Both the position numbers and the translations under genes were made by a program. From Vallicoccus soli (GTDB taxonomy: Bacteria; Actinomycetota; Actinomycetes; Motilibacterales; Motilibacteraceae): 64,000 bases of DNA. This document shows, piece after piece, positions 46,202 to 54,561 of the stretch. Positions within the stretch are counted from its first letter, which is position 1; every line of letters begins with the position of its first letter. Below the pieces are notes generated by a model. The model made no database searches, was not told where the DNA came from, and saw nothing but the letters and a program-made list of their open reading frames with translations. Where the stretch lies: positions 1 through 64,000 of the forward strand of contig NZ_QZEZ01000007.1 of the NCBI RefSeq assembly GCF_003594885.1, in the 5' to 3' direction.

Positions 46202-46867
46202 GTGCCCGAGCTGCGCGCGTACGCCCTGTCCCTCTCCCTCGACGGCTACCTCGCCGGCCCCGACCAGGGCCCGGACGCCCCGCTGGGTGTCGGCGGCGAG
46301 CGGCTGCACGCCTGGGTGACGGCGACCGGCGCGTGGCGCGACCGGCACGGGCTCCCCGAGCCCGGCGCGGCCGACCCGGTGGACGAGCGCTTCGCCGCGC
46401 GCGGTGGCGGCGACGAGGTCGGCGCCACGATCATGGGGCGGAACATGTTCGGCCCCGTCCGCGGCCCCTGGCGCGACGCCTCCTGGCGCGGCTGGTGGGG
46501 CGAGGAGGGCCCGTTCGGGCACCCGGTGCTCGTGCTCACCCACCACGCCCGCGAGGACCTCGTCCTCGGCGACGGCACTCGCTTCCGCTTCGTCACCGGC
46601 GGGCCGCGCGCGGCGCTCGACCTCGCGCGCGAGGCCGCGGGCGACCGGCACGTGCGCGTCGGCGGCGGCGCCGCGACCGTCCGGCAGTATCTCGCCGCCG
46701 GCCTGCTCGACGAGCTGCACCTGGCCGTCGTACCGGTGCTGCTCGGCGCCGGCGAGCGGCTCTTCGCCGACGACCTCGGCGCCGCCGCGAGCGGGTACGA
46801 GGTCGTGGAGCACGCGCCGTCCTCGACCGTCACCCACATGCGGCTGCGGCGGCGCGCTCAGCCGTAG
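46202..46867 (+). CDS. Dihydrofolate-reductase-fold protein (RibD C-terminal type)
   Basis: A 221-residue protein of the RibD_C family (AYALSLSLDGYLAG; GATIMGRNMFG; VRVGGGAATVRQYLAAGLLDELHLAVVPVLLGAGERLF). Such proteins bind NADPH and are usually of unknown substrate. GTG start with GAGGAGC upstream. Its 3' end overlaps the convergent PPOX gene by 10 bp. Confidence 0.87.
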   Translation: MPELRAYALSLSLDGYLAGPDQGPDAPLGVGGERLHAWVTATGAWRDRHGLPEPGAADPVDERFAARGGGDEVGATIMGRNMFGPVRGPWRDASWRGWWGEEGPFGHPVLVLTHHAREDLVLGDGTRFRFVTGGPRAALDLAREAAGDRHVRVGGGAATVRQYLAAGLLDELHLAVVPVLLGAGERLFADDLGAAASGYEVVEHAPSSTVTHMRLRRRAQP

Positions 46868-47490
46868 ATCCGGTCGCCGTACGACGGGCCGTAGTAGCGC
46901 TCGAGCTCCTCGAGGCTCTCCCCGGGCCGCTCGAGCGCCTGCGCGATGCGCGCGCGGGACGGCAGCGCCCCCGGGTCCCAGGTGGCGGGGTCCCACAGGG
47001 ACGAGCGCAGGAAGGCCTTCGAGCAGTGGAAGAAGACCTCCTCCACCTCGAGCACGAGCGCGAGCGGCGGCCGGTGCCCCCGCACCACCATCGCGTCGAG
47101 GAACGGCGCCTCGCGCACCACGCGGGCGCGCCCCGCCACCCGCAGGGTGTCCCCGCGGCCGGGCACGAGCACGAGCAGCGCCGCCCGCGGGTTCTCCAGC
47201 ACGTTGCGCAGGCTGTCCGCGCGACGGTTGCCGGGGCGCTCGGGCAGGGCCAGCGTGCGCTCGTCGAGCACGAGGACCGACCCCGGCGGGTCGCCCCGCG
47301 GCGAGACGTCGCAGCGCCCGGCGGCGTCCGCCGTGGCGAGCAGGAGGAACGGGCTGCGCCGCACCCACTCGGCCGCGTACGGGTGCAGGGTCGCCCGCGG
47401 CTTGTCGCGCGCGGCGGGCAGCGGCTCGCCGAGCAGGCGCGCCAGCTCCGCCCCGTCGGTGACCTCGGTCCAGGGCTGCACACCCCGCAT
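46858..47490 (-). CDS. PPOX-fold flavin/F420-type protein (MSMEG_1061-like)
   Basis: A 210-residue split beta-barrel protein of the pyridoxamine-phosphate-oxidase superfamily. WVRRSPFLLLATADAAGRCDVSPRGDPPGSVLVLD and NRRADSLRNVLENPRAALLVLVPG are the family stretch. Members bind FMN or F420; the activity is not known. ATG 47490 starts MRGVQPW. Convergent overlap with the preceding gene. Confidence 0.85.
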   Translation of the reverse strand: MRGVQPWTEVTDGAELARLLGEPLPAARDKPRATLHPYAAEWVRRSPFLLLATADAAGRCDVSPRGDPPGSVLVLDERTLALPERPGNRRADSLRNVLENPRAALLVLVPGRGDTLRVAGRARVVREAPFLDAMVVRGHRPPLALVLEVEEVFFHCSKAFLRSSLWDPATWDPGALPSRARIAQALERPGESLEELERYYGPSYGDRIYG

Positions 47491-47565
47491 CCTGCCGCGG
47501 CGCGCCGCTCGCGGGTACCGGACAGCGCGTCGAGACCTGTCGGTCCGCGGGCCTAGCGTCGGGCC

Positions 47566-48480
47566 GTGACGACGAGCGGGACCGCCCCTGCACCGCCGGC
47601 CACCGGCGCCCCCGACCTCCCCGCGCTGCTGGCGGCGGGCACCACGGTCGTGCTCTGGGCCTCGGCCTTCGTCGGCATCCGGCACGTGGGCACCGAGGTC
47701 GGGCCGGCAGCCCTGACCCTCGGGCGCCTCGCGGTGGCGGCCCTCGTCCTCGGCCTGGTCCTGCTGGCGCGCCCGCGGGCGGCCGGCCCGCGCCCGTCCC
47801 GGCGCGACCTGCCCCTGCTCCTGCTGTGCGGGCTGGCCTGGTTCGGGGCGTACAACGTGGCGCTGAACGCCGCCGAGCAGCGGCTCGACGCCGGCACCGC
47901 GGCGATGCTGGTCAACGTCGGCCCGCTGCTCATCGCCGCGCTGGCCGGGGTGGTGCTCGGCGAGGGCTTCCCCCGCCCCCTCGTCACCGGGCTGGGCGTG
48001 GCGTTCGCGGGCGTGCTGGTCATCGGCGCGGCGAGCTCCTCGGGCGGCGCGGAGGCGTGGGGCGTGGTCCTGTGCCTCGTCGCGGCCGTGGCGTACGCGG
48101 TGGGCGTCGTGGCGCAGAAGCCGCTGCTCGGCCGGCTCACCGGTCTGCGCGTCACGTTCCTCGCCTGCGCGGTCGGCGGGGCCGCGTGCCTGCCCGCCGC
48201 CCCGGCGCTGGCCGACGACCTCGCCGCGGCGAGCACCGGCACCGTGCTGTGGCTCGCCTACCTCGGCGTGTTCCCGACCGCGGTGGCCTTCACCACGTGG
48301 GCGTTCGCCCTGTCGCGCACGACCGCGGGCCGCATGGGCGCGACGACGTACCTCGTGCCGCCGCTGGCCGTGCTCATGGGCTGGGCGCTGCTCGGGGAGG
48401 TGCCGGCGGCCCTCGCCCTGGCCGGCGGGGCGCTCTGCCTGGCGGGAGTGGCGCTCGCCCGCCGACGGCCTGCGCCATGA
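47566..48480 (+). CDS. EamA family transporter
   Basis: A 304-residue membrane protein with ten helices in two EamA repeats (TTVVLWASAFVGIRHVGTEVGPAALTLGRL; TWAFALSRTTAGRMGATTYLVPPLAVLMGWALLGE). It belongs to the drug/metabolite transporter superfamily. The GTG at 47566 is probably leaderless: TAGCGT at 47554-47559 is 6 bp before it. Confidence 0.88.
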   Translation: MTTSGTAPAPPATGAPDLPALLAAGTTVVLWASAFVGIRHVGTEVGPAALTLGRLAVAALVLGLVLLARPRAAGPRPSRRDLPLLLLCGLAWFGAYNVALNAAEQRLDAGTAAMLVNVGPLLIAALAGVVLGEGFPRPLVTGLGVAFAGVLVIGAASSSGGAEAWGVVLCLVAAVAYAVGVVAQKPLLGRLTGLRVTFLACAVGGAACLPAAPALADDLAAASTGTVLWLAYLGVFPTAVAFTTWAFALSRTTAGRMGATTYLVPPLAVLMGWALLGEVPAALALAGGALCLAGVALARRRPAP

Positions 48481-48543
48481 TGGGCGCGCACGCCGCAGCG
48501 CCCCCGCGCCGCGGCACCGACGGGGACGGAGCACCAGCGCGCG

Positions 48544-48909
48544 ATGAGGACGAGGCGCTCGACGGCGGTCGGGCTGACCGTGACCGCGATGCTCGCGATG
48601 GGGCTGACCGCCTGCGGGCAGGACGAGGAGGTCGAGGCGGCCGCCGTGTGCACCGACGCCGAGACCGGTGAGCGGGTCGACGACGACCAGTGCGACGACG
48701 ACAGCTTCCGGGGGGTCGGCGGCGGCGCCTTCCTCTGGTACTTCCTGCCGATCGGCGGGCGCGCGCCCGCCATCGGGTCCCGGGTCACCGGGGGGACGTA
48801 CGACCGCCCGTCGGGCAGGTACGCCCTCGGCGGGGTCGACCGCGGCGGCCAGACGATCAGCCGCGGCGGCTTCGGCGGGTCGTCCCAGTCCGGGCGCATC
48901 GGCGGCTGA
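48544..48909 (+). CDS. YgiB/YjfM (DUF1190)-like lipoprotein
   Basis: A 121-residue exported protein with lipobox LTAC, lipid-anchored Cys at 24. The middle has two more cysteines (AAVCTDAETG, DDQCDDDS), then FLWYFLPIGGRAP and the C-terminal end TISRGGFGGSSQSG, which closely resembles TVTRGGFGESVAKQ in E. coli YgiB. It is much shorter than YgiB. In E. coli ygiB is linked to ygiC; here a ygiC-like gene follows 7 bp later. Function unknown. Confidence 0.75.
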   Translation: MRTRRSTAVGLTVTAMLAMGLTACGQDEEVEAAAVCTDAETGERVDDDQCDDDSFRGVGGGAFLWYFLPIGGRAPAIGSRVTGGTYDRPSGRYALGGVDRGGQTISRGGFGGSSQSGRIGG

Positions 48910-48916
48910 CCGGCGC

Positions 48917-50113
48917 GTGTACCGGCACCTCTCCCGCCCGCGCGACGGCTGGCGGCGCACCGTCGAGTCCCAGGGGCTCGTCTGGCCCACGACCCGCACC
49001 CCCGACGGGCGCGAGGTCCCGTACTGGGACGAGTCGGCGTACTACGAGCTCTCCGAGGACGAGGTCGAGCACCTCGAGTCCGTCACCGAGGAGCTGCACC
49101 GCATGTGCGTCGAGGCGGCGCGGCACGTCCTGGCCGAGCCGGCGCGCCTCGACGCGTTCGGGCTGCCGCGCGCCGCCCGCGACTACCTGCGCAGCACCCT
49201 GCTCAGCGGGTCGCCGAGCCTCTACGGCCGCTTCGACCTGCGCTACGACGGGCTGGGCCCGGCCAAGCTGCTGGAGTACAACGCGGACACCCCGACCGGG
49301 CTCGTGGAGACCGCGGTCGTGCAGTGGCACTGGCTCGAGGAGGTCATGCCCTCCACGGACCAGTGGAACTCGGTGCACGAGCGGCTGGTGCGCGCCTGGC
49401 AGCGCACGGGCCGGCACGTCGTGCACTTCGCCCACTCCGCCGCGGACGAGGAGGGCGAGGAGTGGATGACGGTCGCGTACCTGCGCGACACCGCGATCGA
49501 GGCCGGCCTCACCACGTACGGCCTCCAGGTGGAGCAGATCGGCTGGGACGCCGCGGCCCGGGTCTTCGCCGGGCTCGACAACGAGCCCATCCACACCTGC
49601 TTCAAGCTCTACCCCTGGGAGGACATGCTCCGCGAGCCGTTCGGCCAGCACGTCCTGGACAACCCGGCGGCCGCGACGTGGATCGAGCCGGCGTGGAAGG
49701 CGGTGCTGTCCAACAAGGCGCTGCTCGCGGTGCTGTGGGAGCTCTACCCGGGCCACGAGAACCTCCTGCCGGCCTACCTCGACGGGCCGCGCGACCTCGT
49801 GGAGTGGGTCAAGAAGCCGCTGCACGGGCGCGAGGGCGACGGCATCGAGGTGCACACCCTCGCCGGCGACACCCGCCGCGCCTCCACCCGCTACGGGCCC
49901 GAGGGCCACTGCTGGCAGGAGTACGCCGAGCTGCCCCGCTTCGACGGGAACCACGTCGTCATCGGCTCGTGGGTGGTCGACGGCGAGGCCGCCGGCTGCC
50001 TCGTCCGCGAGTCCGACGAGCCCGTGACCGACTACTACGCCCGGGTGCTGCCGCACGTCATCGCCGCGCCCCGCCCCGACGAGGCCACGCAGCGCGCGTG
50101 GCTCGACGCCTGA
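48917..50113 (+). CDS. Glutathionylspermidine-synthase-like ATP-grasp ligase (YgiC/YjfC)
   Basis: A 398-residue ATP-grasp amidoligase. YDGLGPAKLLEYNADTPTGLVETAVVQWHW is the conserved core, and WVKKPLHGREGDGIEV supplies the ATP-grasp lysine and loop; GSWVVDGEAAGCLVRESDEPVTDYYARVLPHVI closes the site. Homologues lack the amidase half of glutathionylspermidine synthase, and their peptide substrate is unknown. GTG 48917 is used because no earlier start in frame looks real. Second gene of the cassette. Confidence 0.88.
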   Translation: MYRHLSRPRDGWRRTVESQGLVWPTTRTPDGREVPYWDESAYYELSEDEVEHLESVTEELHRMCVEAARHVLAEPARLDAFGLPRAARDYLRSTLLSGSPSLYGRFDLRYDGLGPAKLLEYNADTPTGLVETAVVQWHWLEEVMPSTDQWNSVHERLVRAWQRTGRHVVHFAHSAADEEGEEWMTVAYLRDTAIEAGLTTYGLQVEQIGWDAAARVFAGLDNEPIHTCFKLYPWEDMLREPFGQHVLDNPAAATWIEPAWKAVLSNKALLAVLWELYPGHENLLPAYLDGPRDLVEWVKKPLHGREGDGIEVHTLAGDTRRASTRYGPEGHCWQEYAELPRFDGNHVVIGSWVVDGEAAGCLVRESDEPVTDYYARVLPHVIAAPRPDEATQRAWLDA

Positions 50114-50133
50114 GACCCCGGAGGTCACCACCC

Positions 50134-50550
50134 GTGCTCGAGAGCCTCGGCTACGGCGCCGCCTACACCCTCGTGGGCATCGCCCTGCTCGCGGTCGGCT
50201 TCGTCGTCCTCGACCTGCTGACCCCCGGCCACCTCGGCCGGCACATCTACGAGGACCGCTCGGTCAACGCGGGGATCGTCGCCTCGGGCGGGTTCCTGTC
50301 GCTGGGCGCGGTGCTCTTCACCGCGATCTGGACGAACGCCGACTCCGGCTTCGGCGAGGCGCTCGGCTACACCGTCGCGTTCGGCGCGCTCGGCATCGTG
50401 CTGCAGGCGGTCGCGTTCCTCGTCCTCGACGTGCTCACCCCGGGCAAGCTCGGCGAGCTCGTCACCGAGCGCCACTTCCACCCGGCCTCGCTCGTCACCG
50501 CCGCGTCGCAGCTCTCGGTCGCCGCGATCATCGCGGCGTCCATCGCGTAG
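50134..50550 (+). CDS. DUF350 membrane protein (YjfL-like)
   Basis: A 138-residue protein with four hydrophobic helices in two similar halves (LVGIALLAVGFVVLDLLTPG and LQAVAFLVLDVLTPGKLGELV), as in DUF350/YjfL. In many bacteria DUF350 is encoded beside YjfC/YgiC ligases. GTG with GGAGG upstream, 20 bp after the ligase gene. Confidence 0.85.
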   Translation: MLESLGYGAAYTLVGIALLAVGFVVLDLLTPGHLGRHIYEDRSVNAGIVASGGFLSLGAVLFTAIWTNADSGFGEALGYTVAFGALGIVLQAVAFLVLDVLTPGKLGELVTERHFHPASLVTAASQLSVAAIIAASIA

Positions 50551-50561
50551 GGCCCGTCGCG

Positions 50562-50957
50562 GTGCGCGAGCTGCTCGCCCGCATCGTCGGGCGTCCCCGC
50601 TACCTCGTCGGCGCGATGGTCGCCGACGTGCTGGTCTGCGGCTGGCTCTACGCCCTGCTCGAGGGCAAGGGCCCGGTCGAGGGCCCGTGGTGGGGGATCG
50701 TCACCGGCACCACCACCGGCTACGGCGACTTCTACCCCTCGACGACGGCCGGCCGCGGCGTCGCCGCGTTCCTCATGGTGTCCATGATCCTGCTGACCGC
50801 CTGCTTGACGGCGCAGCTCACCGCGCACCTCATCCCGGACCCCAACGTCTTCACCCACGAGGAGCAGGAGCAGATCAAGGCCCAGCTCGCGGCCGTCGAG
50901 GCCAAGCTCGACGCCCTGCTCCAGCAGCGCGAGGGGAGCGGTCCGCCGCCCGGCTGA
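50562..50957 (+). CDS. Two-helix potassium channel
   Basis: A 131-residue channel subunit. Helix 1 (YLVGAMVADVLVCGWLYAL), the pore loop with the selectivity filter TTTGYGD at 50-56 (compare TTVGYGD), and helix 2 (GVAAFLMVSMILLTACLTAQLTAHL) are all present. A C-terminal coiled coil follows (EEQEQIKAQLAAVEAKLDALLQQ) that could assemble the tetramer. No RCK domain is present. It starts 11 bp after the DUF350 gene. Confidence 0.9.
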   Translation: MRELLARIVGRPRYLVGAMVADVLVCGWLYALLEGKGPVEGPWWGIVTGTTTGYGDFYPSTTAGRGVAAFLMVSMILLTACLTAQLTAHLIPDPNVFTHEEQEQIKAQLAAVEAKLDALLQQREGSGPPPG

Positions 50958-51081
50958 GGACCGCCGCTCACGCTCCGTCCCCCCGTACCCCCGAGCGGGT
51001 CGTCCTGCTTCGTCCGGATCCGCACCGGCCCGTCCCCAGCGAGACTCCGAGGCGCAGGACATCGCCCACGCAGCCGCGCGG

Positions 51082-52185
51082 GTGCCGGTGGGGACGGGGG
51101 ACGGACGGGTGCGCGCAGCGCGACGGGGTGCGAGCGGCAGGGGCGGTCCCGCGCGCGCGGGGCGGTCGGCGCGGGCGGGCGCTGCGGCGCTGCTGCTGGC
51201 CGCCCTCGCGGCGGTGCCCGCCGTCGCGGCCGGGGGGCTGGCGGGGGCCGGGCGCGCCGGGACGAGCGCCACGGCCGTGCCCGCGACGACGGCCGTGCCC
51301 GCGACGACGGCCGTGCCCGCGGCGACGGCCGCGGTGGGGGCGCCCGCGGCGCGCCCCGCCGCTGCCGCTGCCGGAGCCGCCGCCCGCGAGGCCGAGCGCG
51401 TCGCCCGGCAGGTCGCCGGGTCCGCGGCGGAGCAGCGCGCGGGACGGGTCGTGGAGCACGTGCGGTACCAGCGCCAGGTCGAGGACTGCATGCGGGCGGC
51501 GGGCCTGGACTACCCGCGCCTACCGCTCGTCGACGTCCCCGGCGGCACCGCGCTGCCGGGCGCCTGGACGGCACCGCTCGGGGCCGACCTCGGGGCTGGT
51601 GCGCAGGTGCGCGCGGTGGCGCGGCAGGACCCGGCCCCGTCCGCGCGGGCGGCGCAGCGCCTGGCCGCCGCCGAGCAGGGCCCCTGGTACGCGCGGCTGC
51701 GCGGCTGCGAGCCGGACCCGTCGACGTACCTCGACAGCCACGTGCCCGCCGGCGCCGTCCGCCTCGGCGCGCTGCTCGCCGCGGAGGTGGCGGCCGCCGA
51801 GCGCGCGGGCGTCACCGCCGCGGCGGCCGGCGGCTACCGCACCTGCCTGCAGCGGGCGGGCGTCCCCGCGACCTCGTACGAGGACCTGCGCCTGCGGGTC
51901 CTGGCCGCGTACCCCGGCCAGGACGCGGTGGCGGCGAGCCGCGGGGCCGGGGGGGCGTGGGACCGGGCGGCCGCGCTGGAGGCCCGGGCGGCGGCCGCCG
52001 ACGGCACCTGTCGGGCCCCGCTGCGCACCGCGGCCCTGCGGGCCCTGCAGCCGCGGCTCGGCCCCTTCGCAGCGCACCACGCCGCGGAGCTCCGCCGGGT
52101 GCGCGCGGACTGGGCGGCGCTCGCGGCCGAGGCCCGCCGCTACGAGCGGCAGGGGCTGGTGCAGCCGGCCGCCCTGCGCTGGTAG
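51082..52185 (+). CDS. Secreted four-cysteine hypothetical protein
   Basis: About 367 residues with a basic leader and a hydrophobic segment (AAALLLAALAAVPAVAAG) that is a likely signal peptide. A repeat of VPATTA lies just after it. The mature part has four cysteines: DCMRAAGLDYP, LRGCEPDPS, RTCLQRAGVP, DGTCRAPL. The 'CMxxxGxxY' pattern recurs in actinobacterial secreted proteins of unknown function. The start is unsure: GTGs at 51082, 51088 and 51109 are all in frame. Confidence 0.7.
   Translation: MPVGTGDGRVRAARRGASGRGGPARAGRSARAGAAALLLAALAAVPAVAAGGLAGAGRAGTSATAVPATTAVPATTAVPAATAAVGAPAARPAAAAAGAAAREAERVARQVAGSAAEQRAGRVVEHVRYQRQVEDCMRAAGLDYPRLPLVDVPGGTALPGAWTAPLGADLGAGAQVRAVARQDPAPSARAAQRLAAAEQGPWYARLRGCEPDPSTYLDSHVPAGAVRLGALLAAEVAAAERAGVTAAAAGGYRTCLQRAGVPATSYEDLRLRVLAAYPGQDAVAASRGAGGAWDRAAALEARAAAADGTCRAPLRTAALRALQPRLGPFAAHHAAELRRVRADWAALAAEARRYERQGLVQPAALRW
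51277..51330. repeat. 18-bp tandem repeat
   Basis: Three in-frame copies of gtgcccgcgacgacggcc (the third with one change) encode VPATTA in the secreted four-cysteine protein, just after the signal peptide. Confidence 0.75.
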
Positions 52186-52189
52186 CCGC

Positions 52190-53686
52190 TCAGGCGTCGA
52201 CCCGCGCGACCTCGCCGGTGCGCAGGCCCTCCTCGTGCTCGCGCAGCTCGCGCCGCACGACCCCCATGAGCAGGTAGACGCCGATGAGGTTCGGGATCGA
52301 CATCGCGAAGATCATGGAGTCGGAGAAGGCGATGATCGGGCCGAGCGAGGCCGCGGCGCCGATGACGACGAAGGCGAGGAACACCACCTTGTAGACGGTG
52401 TCCGCGACCCGGCTCTCGCCGCTGAGGTACGCCGTGGCCTTCGCGCCGTAGTAGCTCCAGGCGAGCTGGGTGGAGAACGCGAAGAGCACCACGGCGAGCG
52501 CGAGCACGTTGTCGAACCAGGGCAGCACCGTCTCGAACGCGGTCGAGGTCAGCTGCACCCCCTCCTCGCCCTGCTGCGTGTACGCGCCCGTGACGACGAT
52601 CGTCAGCGCGGTCATGGTGCAGATGACGACGGTGTCGATGAACGGCTCGAGGAGGGCGACGTACCCCTCGGTGACGGGCCGGTCGGTCTTGACCGCCGAG
52701 TGGGCGATCGGGGCGGAGCCGAGCCCGGCCTCGTTGGAGAACGCGGCGCGCTGCACGCCGACGATGAGCACGCCGACGACTCCGCCGGCCACGGCCTCGG
52801 TGTCGAAGGCCCCCTCGACGATGAGGCGGGCCGCCTCCGGCAGCGCGGAGGCGTTGGCGAGCAGGACGACGACGCAGGCGGTCACGTAGAGGACCGCCAT
52901 GAACGGCACGAGCTTGTCGGTGACGCTCGCGATGCGCCACATGCCGCCGATGATGACGACGCCGACGACCGCGGCGAGGAGGAGCCCGAACAGCACGCCC
53001 GCGGCGCCCCCGCCGAGCAGCCCGTCCTCGCCGCCCGTGACCGCGCGCATCTGGGCGAAGGCCTGGTTCGCCTGGAACGCGTTGCCGCCGCCGAGCGAGC
53101 CGAGGATGCAGAACACCGCGAAGACGGCGGCGAGCACCTTGCCGAGGCCCGCCATGCGCCGCTCGGCGAGGCCCCGGGACAGGTAGAACATCGGGCCGCC
53201 GGAGACCGTGCCGTCCGGGTTCACCCGGCGGTACTTCACCCCGAGCGTGCACTCGGTGAACTTCGTCGACATCGCGAGCAGGCCCGCCACGATCATCCAC
53301 AAGGTCGCGCCGGGCCCGCCGAGGGTGATGGCGACGGCGACGCCGGCGATGTTGCCGAGGCCGACGGTGCCCGACACCGCGGTGGCGAGGGCCTGGAAGT
53401 GCGAGACCTCGCCGACCTCGTCGGGGCGGGTGTACTTGCCGCGCACCAGGTCGATGGCGTGCTTGAAGCCGCGCAGGTTGACGAAGCGGAAGGAGAGCGT
53501 GAAGACGACGGCGGCGAGCAGCAGCCAGGCCACGACGACCGGGAACGTGACGTCGCCCAGCGACACCTCGTAGAAGACGACGGACTCGATCCGGTCCGCG
53601 ATGCCGGCGAAGTTGTCGTCGATGAAGGCGTCGAGGCCGCTGGGGGCCGGCGCGGAGGCCAGGGCGGGCAGGGCGTACGGGTCCAT
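52190..53686 (-). CDS. Sodium:alanine/glycine symporter (AGCS family)
   Basis: A 498-residue transporter with about 11 helices and the family signatures AVSGTVGLGNIAGVAVAITLGGPGATLWM and GVQRAAFSNEAGLGSAPIAHSA. It imports alanine or glycine with sodium. The ATG at 53686 overlaps the stop of the USP gene by one base (TGATG), so the two are translationally coupled. Confidence 0.93.
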   Translation of the reverse strand: MDPYALPALASAPAPSGLDAFIDDNFAGIADRIESVVFYEVSLGDVTFPVVVAWLLLAAVVFTLSFRFVNLRGFKHAIDLVRGKYTRPDEVGEVSHFQALATAVSGTVGLGNIAGVAVAITLGGPGATLWMIVAGLLAMSTKFTECTLGVKYRRVNPDGTVSGGPMFYLSRGLAERRMAGLGKVLAAVFAVFCILGSLGGGNAFQANQAFAQMRAVTGGEDGLLGGGAAGVLFGLLLAAVVGVVIIGGMWRIASVTDKLVPFMAVLYVTACVVVLLANASALPEAARLIVEGAFDTEAVAGGVVGVLIVGVQRAAFSNEAGLGSAPIAHSAVKTDRPVTEGYVALLEPFIDTVVICTMTALTIVVTGAYTQQGEEGVQLTSTAFETVLPWFDNVLALAVVLFAFSTQLAWSYYGAKATAYLSGESRVADTVYKVVFLAFVVIGAAASLGPIIAFSDSMIFAMSIPNLIGVYLLMGVVRRELREHEEGLRTGEVARVDA

Positions 53687-54111
53687 CACGGCACCACCGT
53701 CACGGGGACCTCGGCGATCTGGATGAGGTTGCTCGCCGTCGACCCGAAGAGCAGGGAGCGCACGCGGCTCTCGCCGGTGCGCCCGACGACCAGGTGCGTC
53801 GCGCCCGCCTCGCGGGCCAGCGCGCAGAGCGTCTCGGCCGGGTGGCCGTGCCGGACGACGGCCTCGGCCCGGACGCCCTCGCCGCGCAGCTGCTCGACGA
53901 GCGGGTCGACGAGGCGGTGGGCCATCTCGACCTCGTGCGCCTTGGTGAGGCTGCGCCGCTCGTTCTCCTCCGCGCTCTGCACGGTGAACGGCGACCAGGG
54001 GACGACGTGCGCCACCACCACCCGCCCGTCCCCGACGTCGCGCAGCCGCGTCGCGAAGCGGACGGCGCGCCGCCCCGCCTCGCTCGCGTCGACCCCGACC
54101 ACGACCGCCAC
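53686..54111 (-). CDS. Universal stress protein (UspA domain)
   Basis: A 141-residue single USP domain: VVVGVDASEAGRRAVRFATRL at the start and the ATP-binding motif GRTGESRVRSLLFGSTASNLI, which follows G-2x-G-9x-G(S/T). Encoded in an operon with the AGCS transporter, and probably binds ATP to sense energy state. Confidence 0.92.
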   Translation of the reverse strand: MAVVVGVDASEAGRRAVRFATRLRDVGDGRVVVAHVVPWSPFTVQSAEENERRSLTKAHEVEMAHRLVDPLVEQLRGEGVRAEAVVRHGHPAETLCALAREAGATHLVVGRTGESRVRSLLFGSTASNLIQIAEVPVTVVP

Positions 54112-54213
54112 GGCGGGCTCCCTCCGGTGGGTAGCCCCCCACGATGGCGCAGCAGCGCCGTCCTGGGAACCCCCCGGTGAGCGGAGGGCGACGCTCCGGT
54201 GCCGCTCCTCCCC

Positions 54214-54390
54214 CTAGCGGGGGGTGCGGGGCGGGAGCGTGAGGAGCGCGTGGACGCCCGCGGCGACGAACCCCGGCAGGTCCCGGGGGTGCAGCCGCCG
54301 CAGCGGCGGGCGCCGCGCGGGGGTCGTGGCCGCCCGCCCGAGCGCCGCGAGCAGGGTCAGCAGGACGACGAGGTACGCCGTGAGCGCCAT
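54214..54390 (-). CDS. Possible 58-residue membrane protein
   Basis: MALTAYLVVLLTLLAALGR forms one membrane helix; a basic tail with HPRDLPGFVAAGVHALLTLPP follows. The ATG at 54390 has GGTGGGGG upstream. It is divergent from the ECF sigma gene at 54562. No family is recognised. Confidence 0.4.
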   Translation of the reverse strand: MALTAYLVVLLTLLAALGRAATTPARRPPLRRLHPRDLPGFVAAGVHALLTLPPRTPR

Positions 54391-54425
54391 GCCCCCACCG
54401 TGGTGCAGCCACCTCCCGACGACGA

Positions 54426-54462
54426 GTGGCAGGACTGCCGTGGTGCGTCGAGTTCCTGCCAC
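54426..54462. promoter_or_regulatory. Inverted repeat upstream of the ECF sigma gene
   Basis: GTGGCAGGA at 54426-54434 and TCCTGCCAC at 54454-54462 are perfect 9-bp arms 19 bp apart, 100 bp before the sigma gene start. It could be an operator. Confidence 0.5.
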
Positions 54463-54561
54463 GGGTCGCGGCGCGGCGCGCCGGGTGCAACCGGCCGCGC
54501 GGGCGGGGCGTACGAAGGGCAGGAGGTGGCGCGCCGCGGCACCCGGCAGGGAGGGGGGTCC

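Noticed and set aside
48544-50957. True glutathionylspermidine synthesis operon
   Set aside because: The ligase lacks the amidase half, actinomycetes usually use mycothiol, and the neighbours are membrane proteins, so the product is likely something else.
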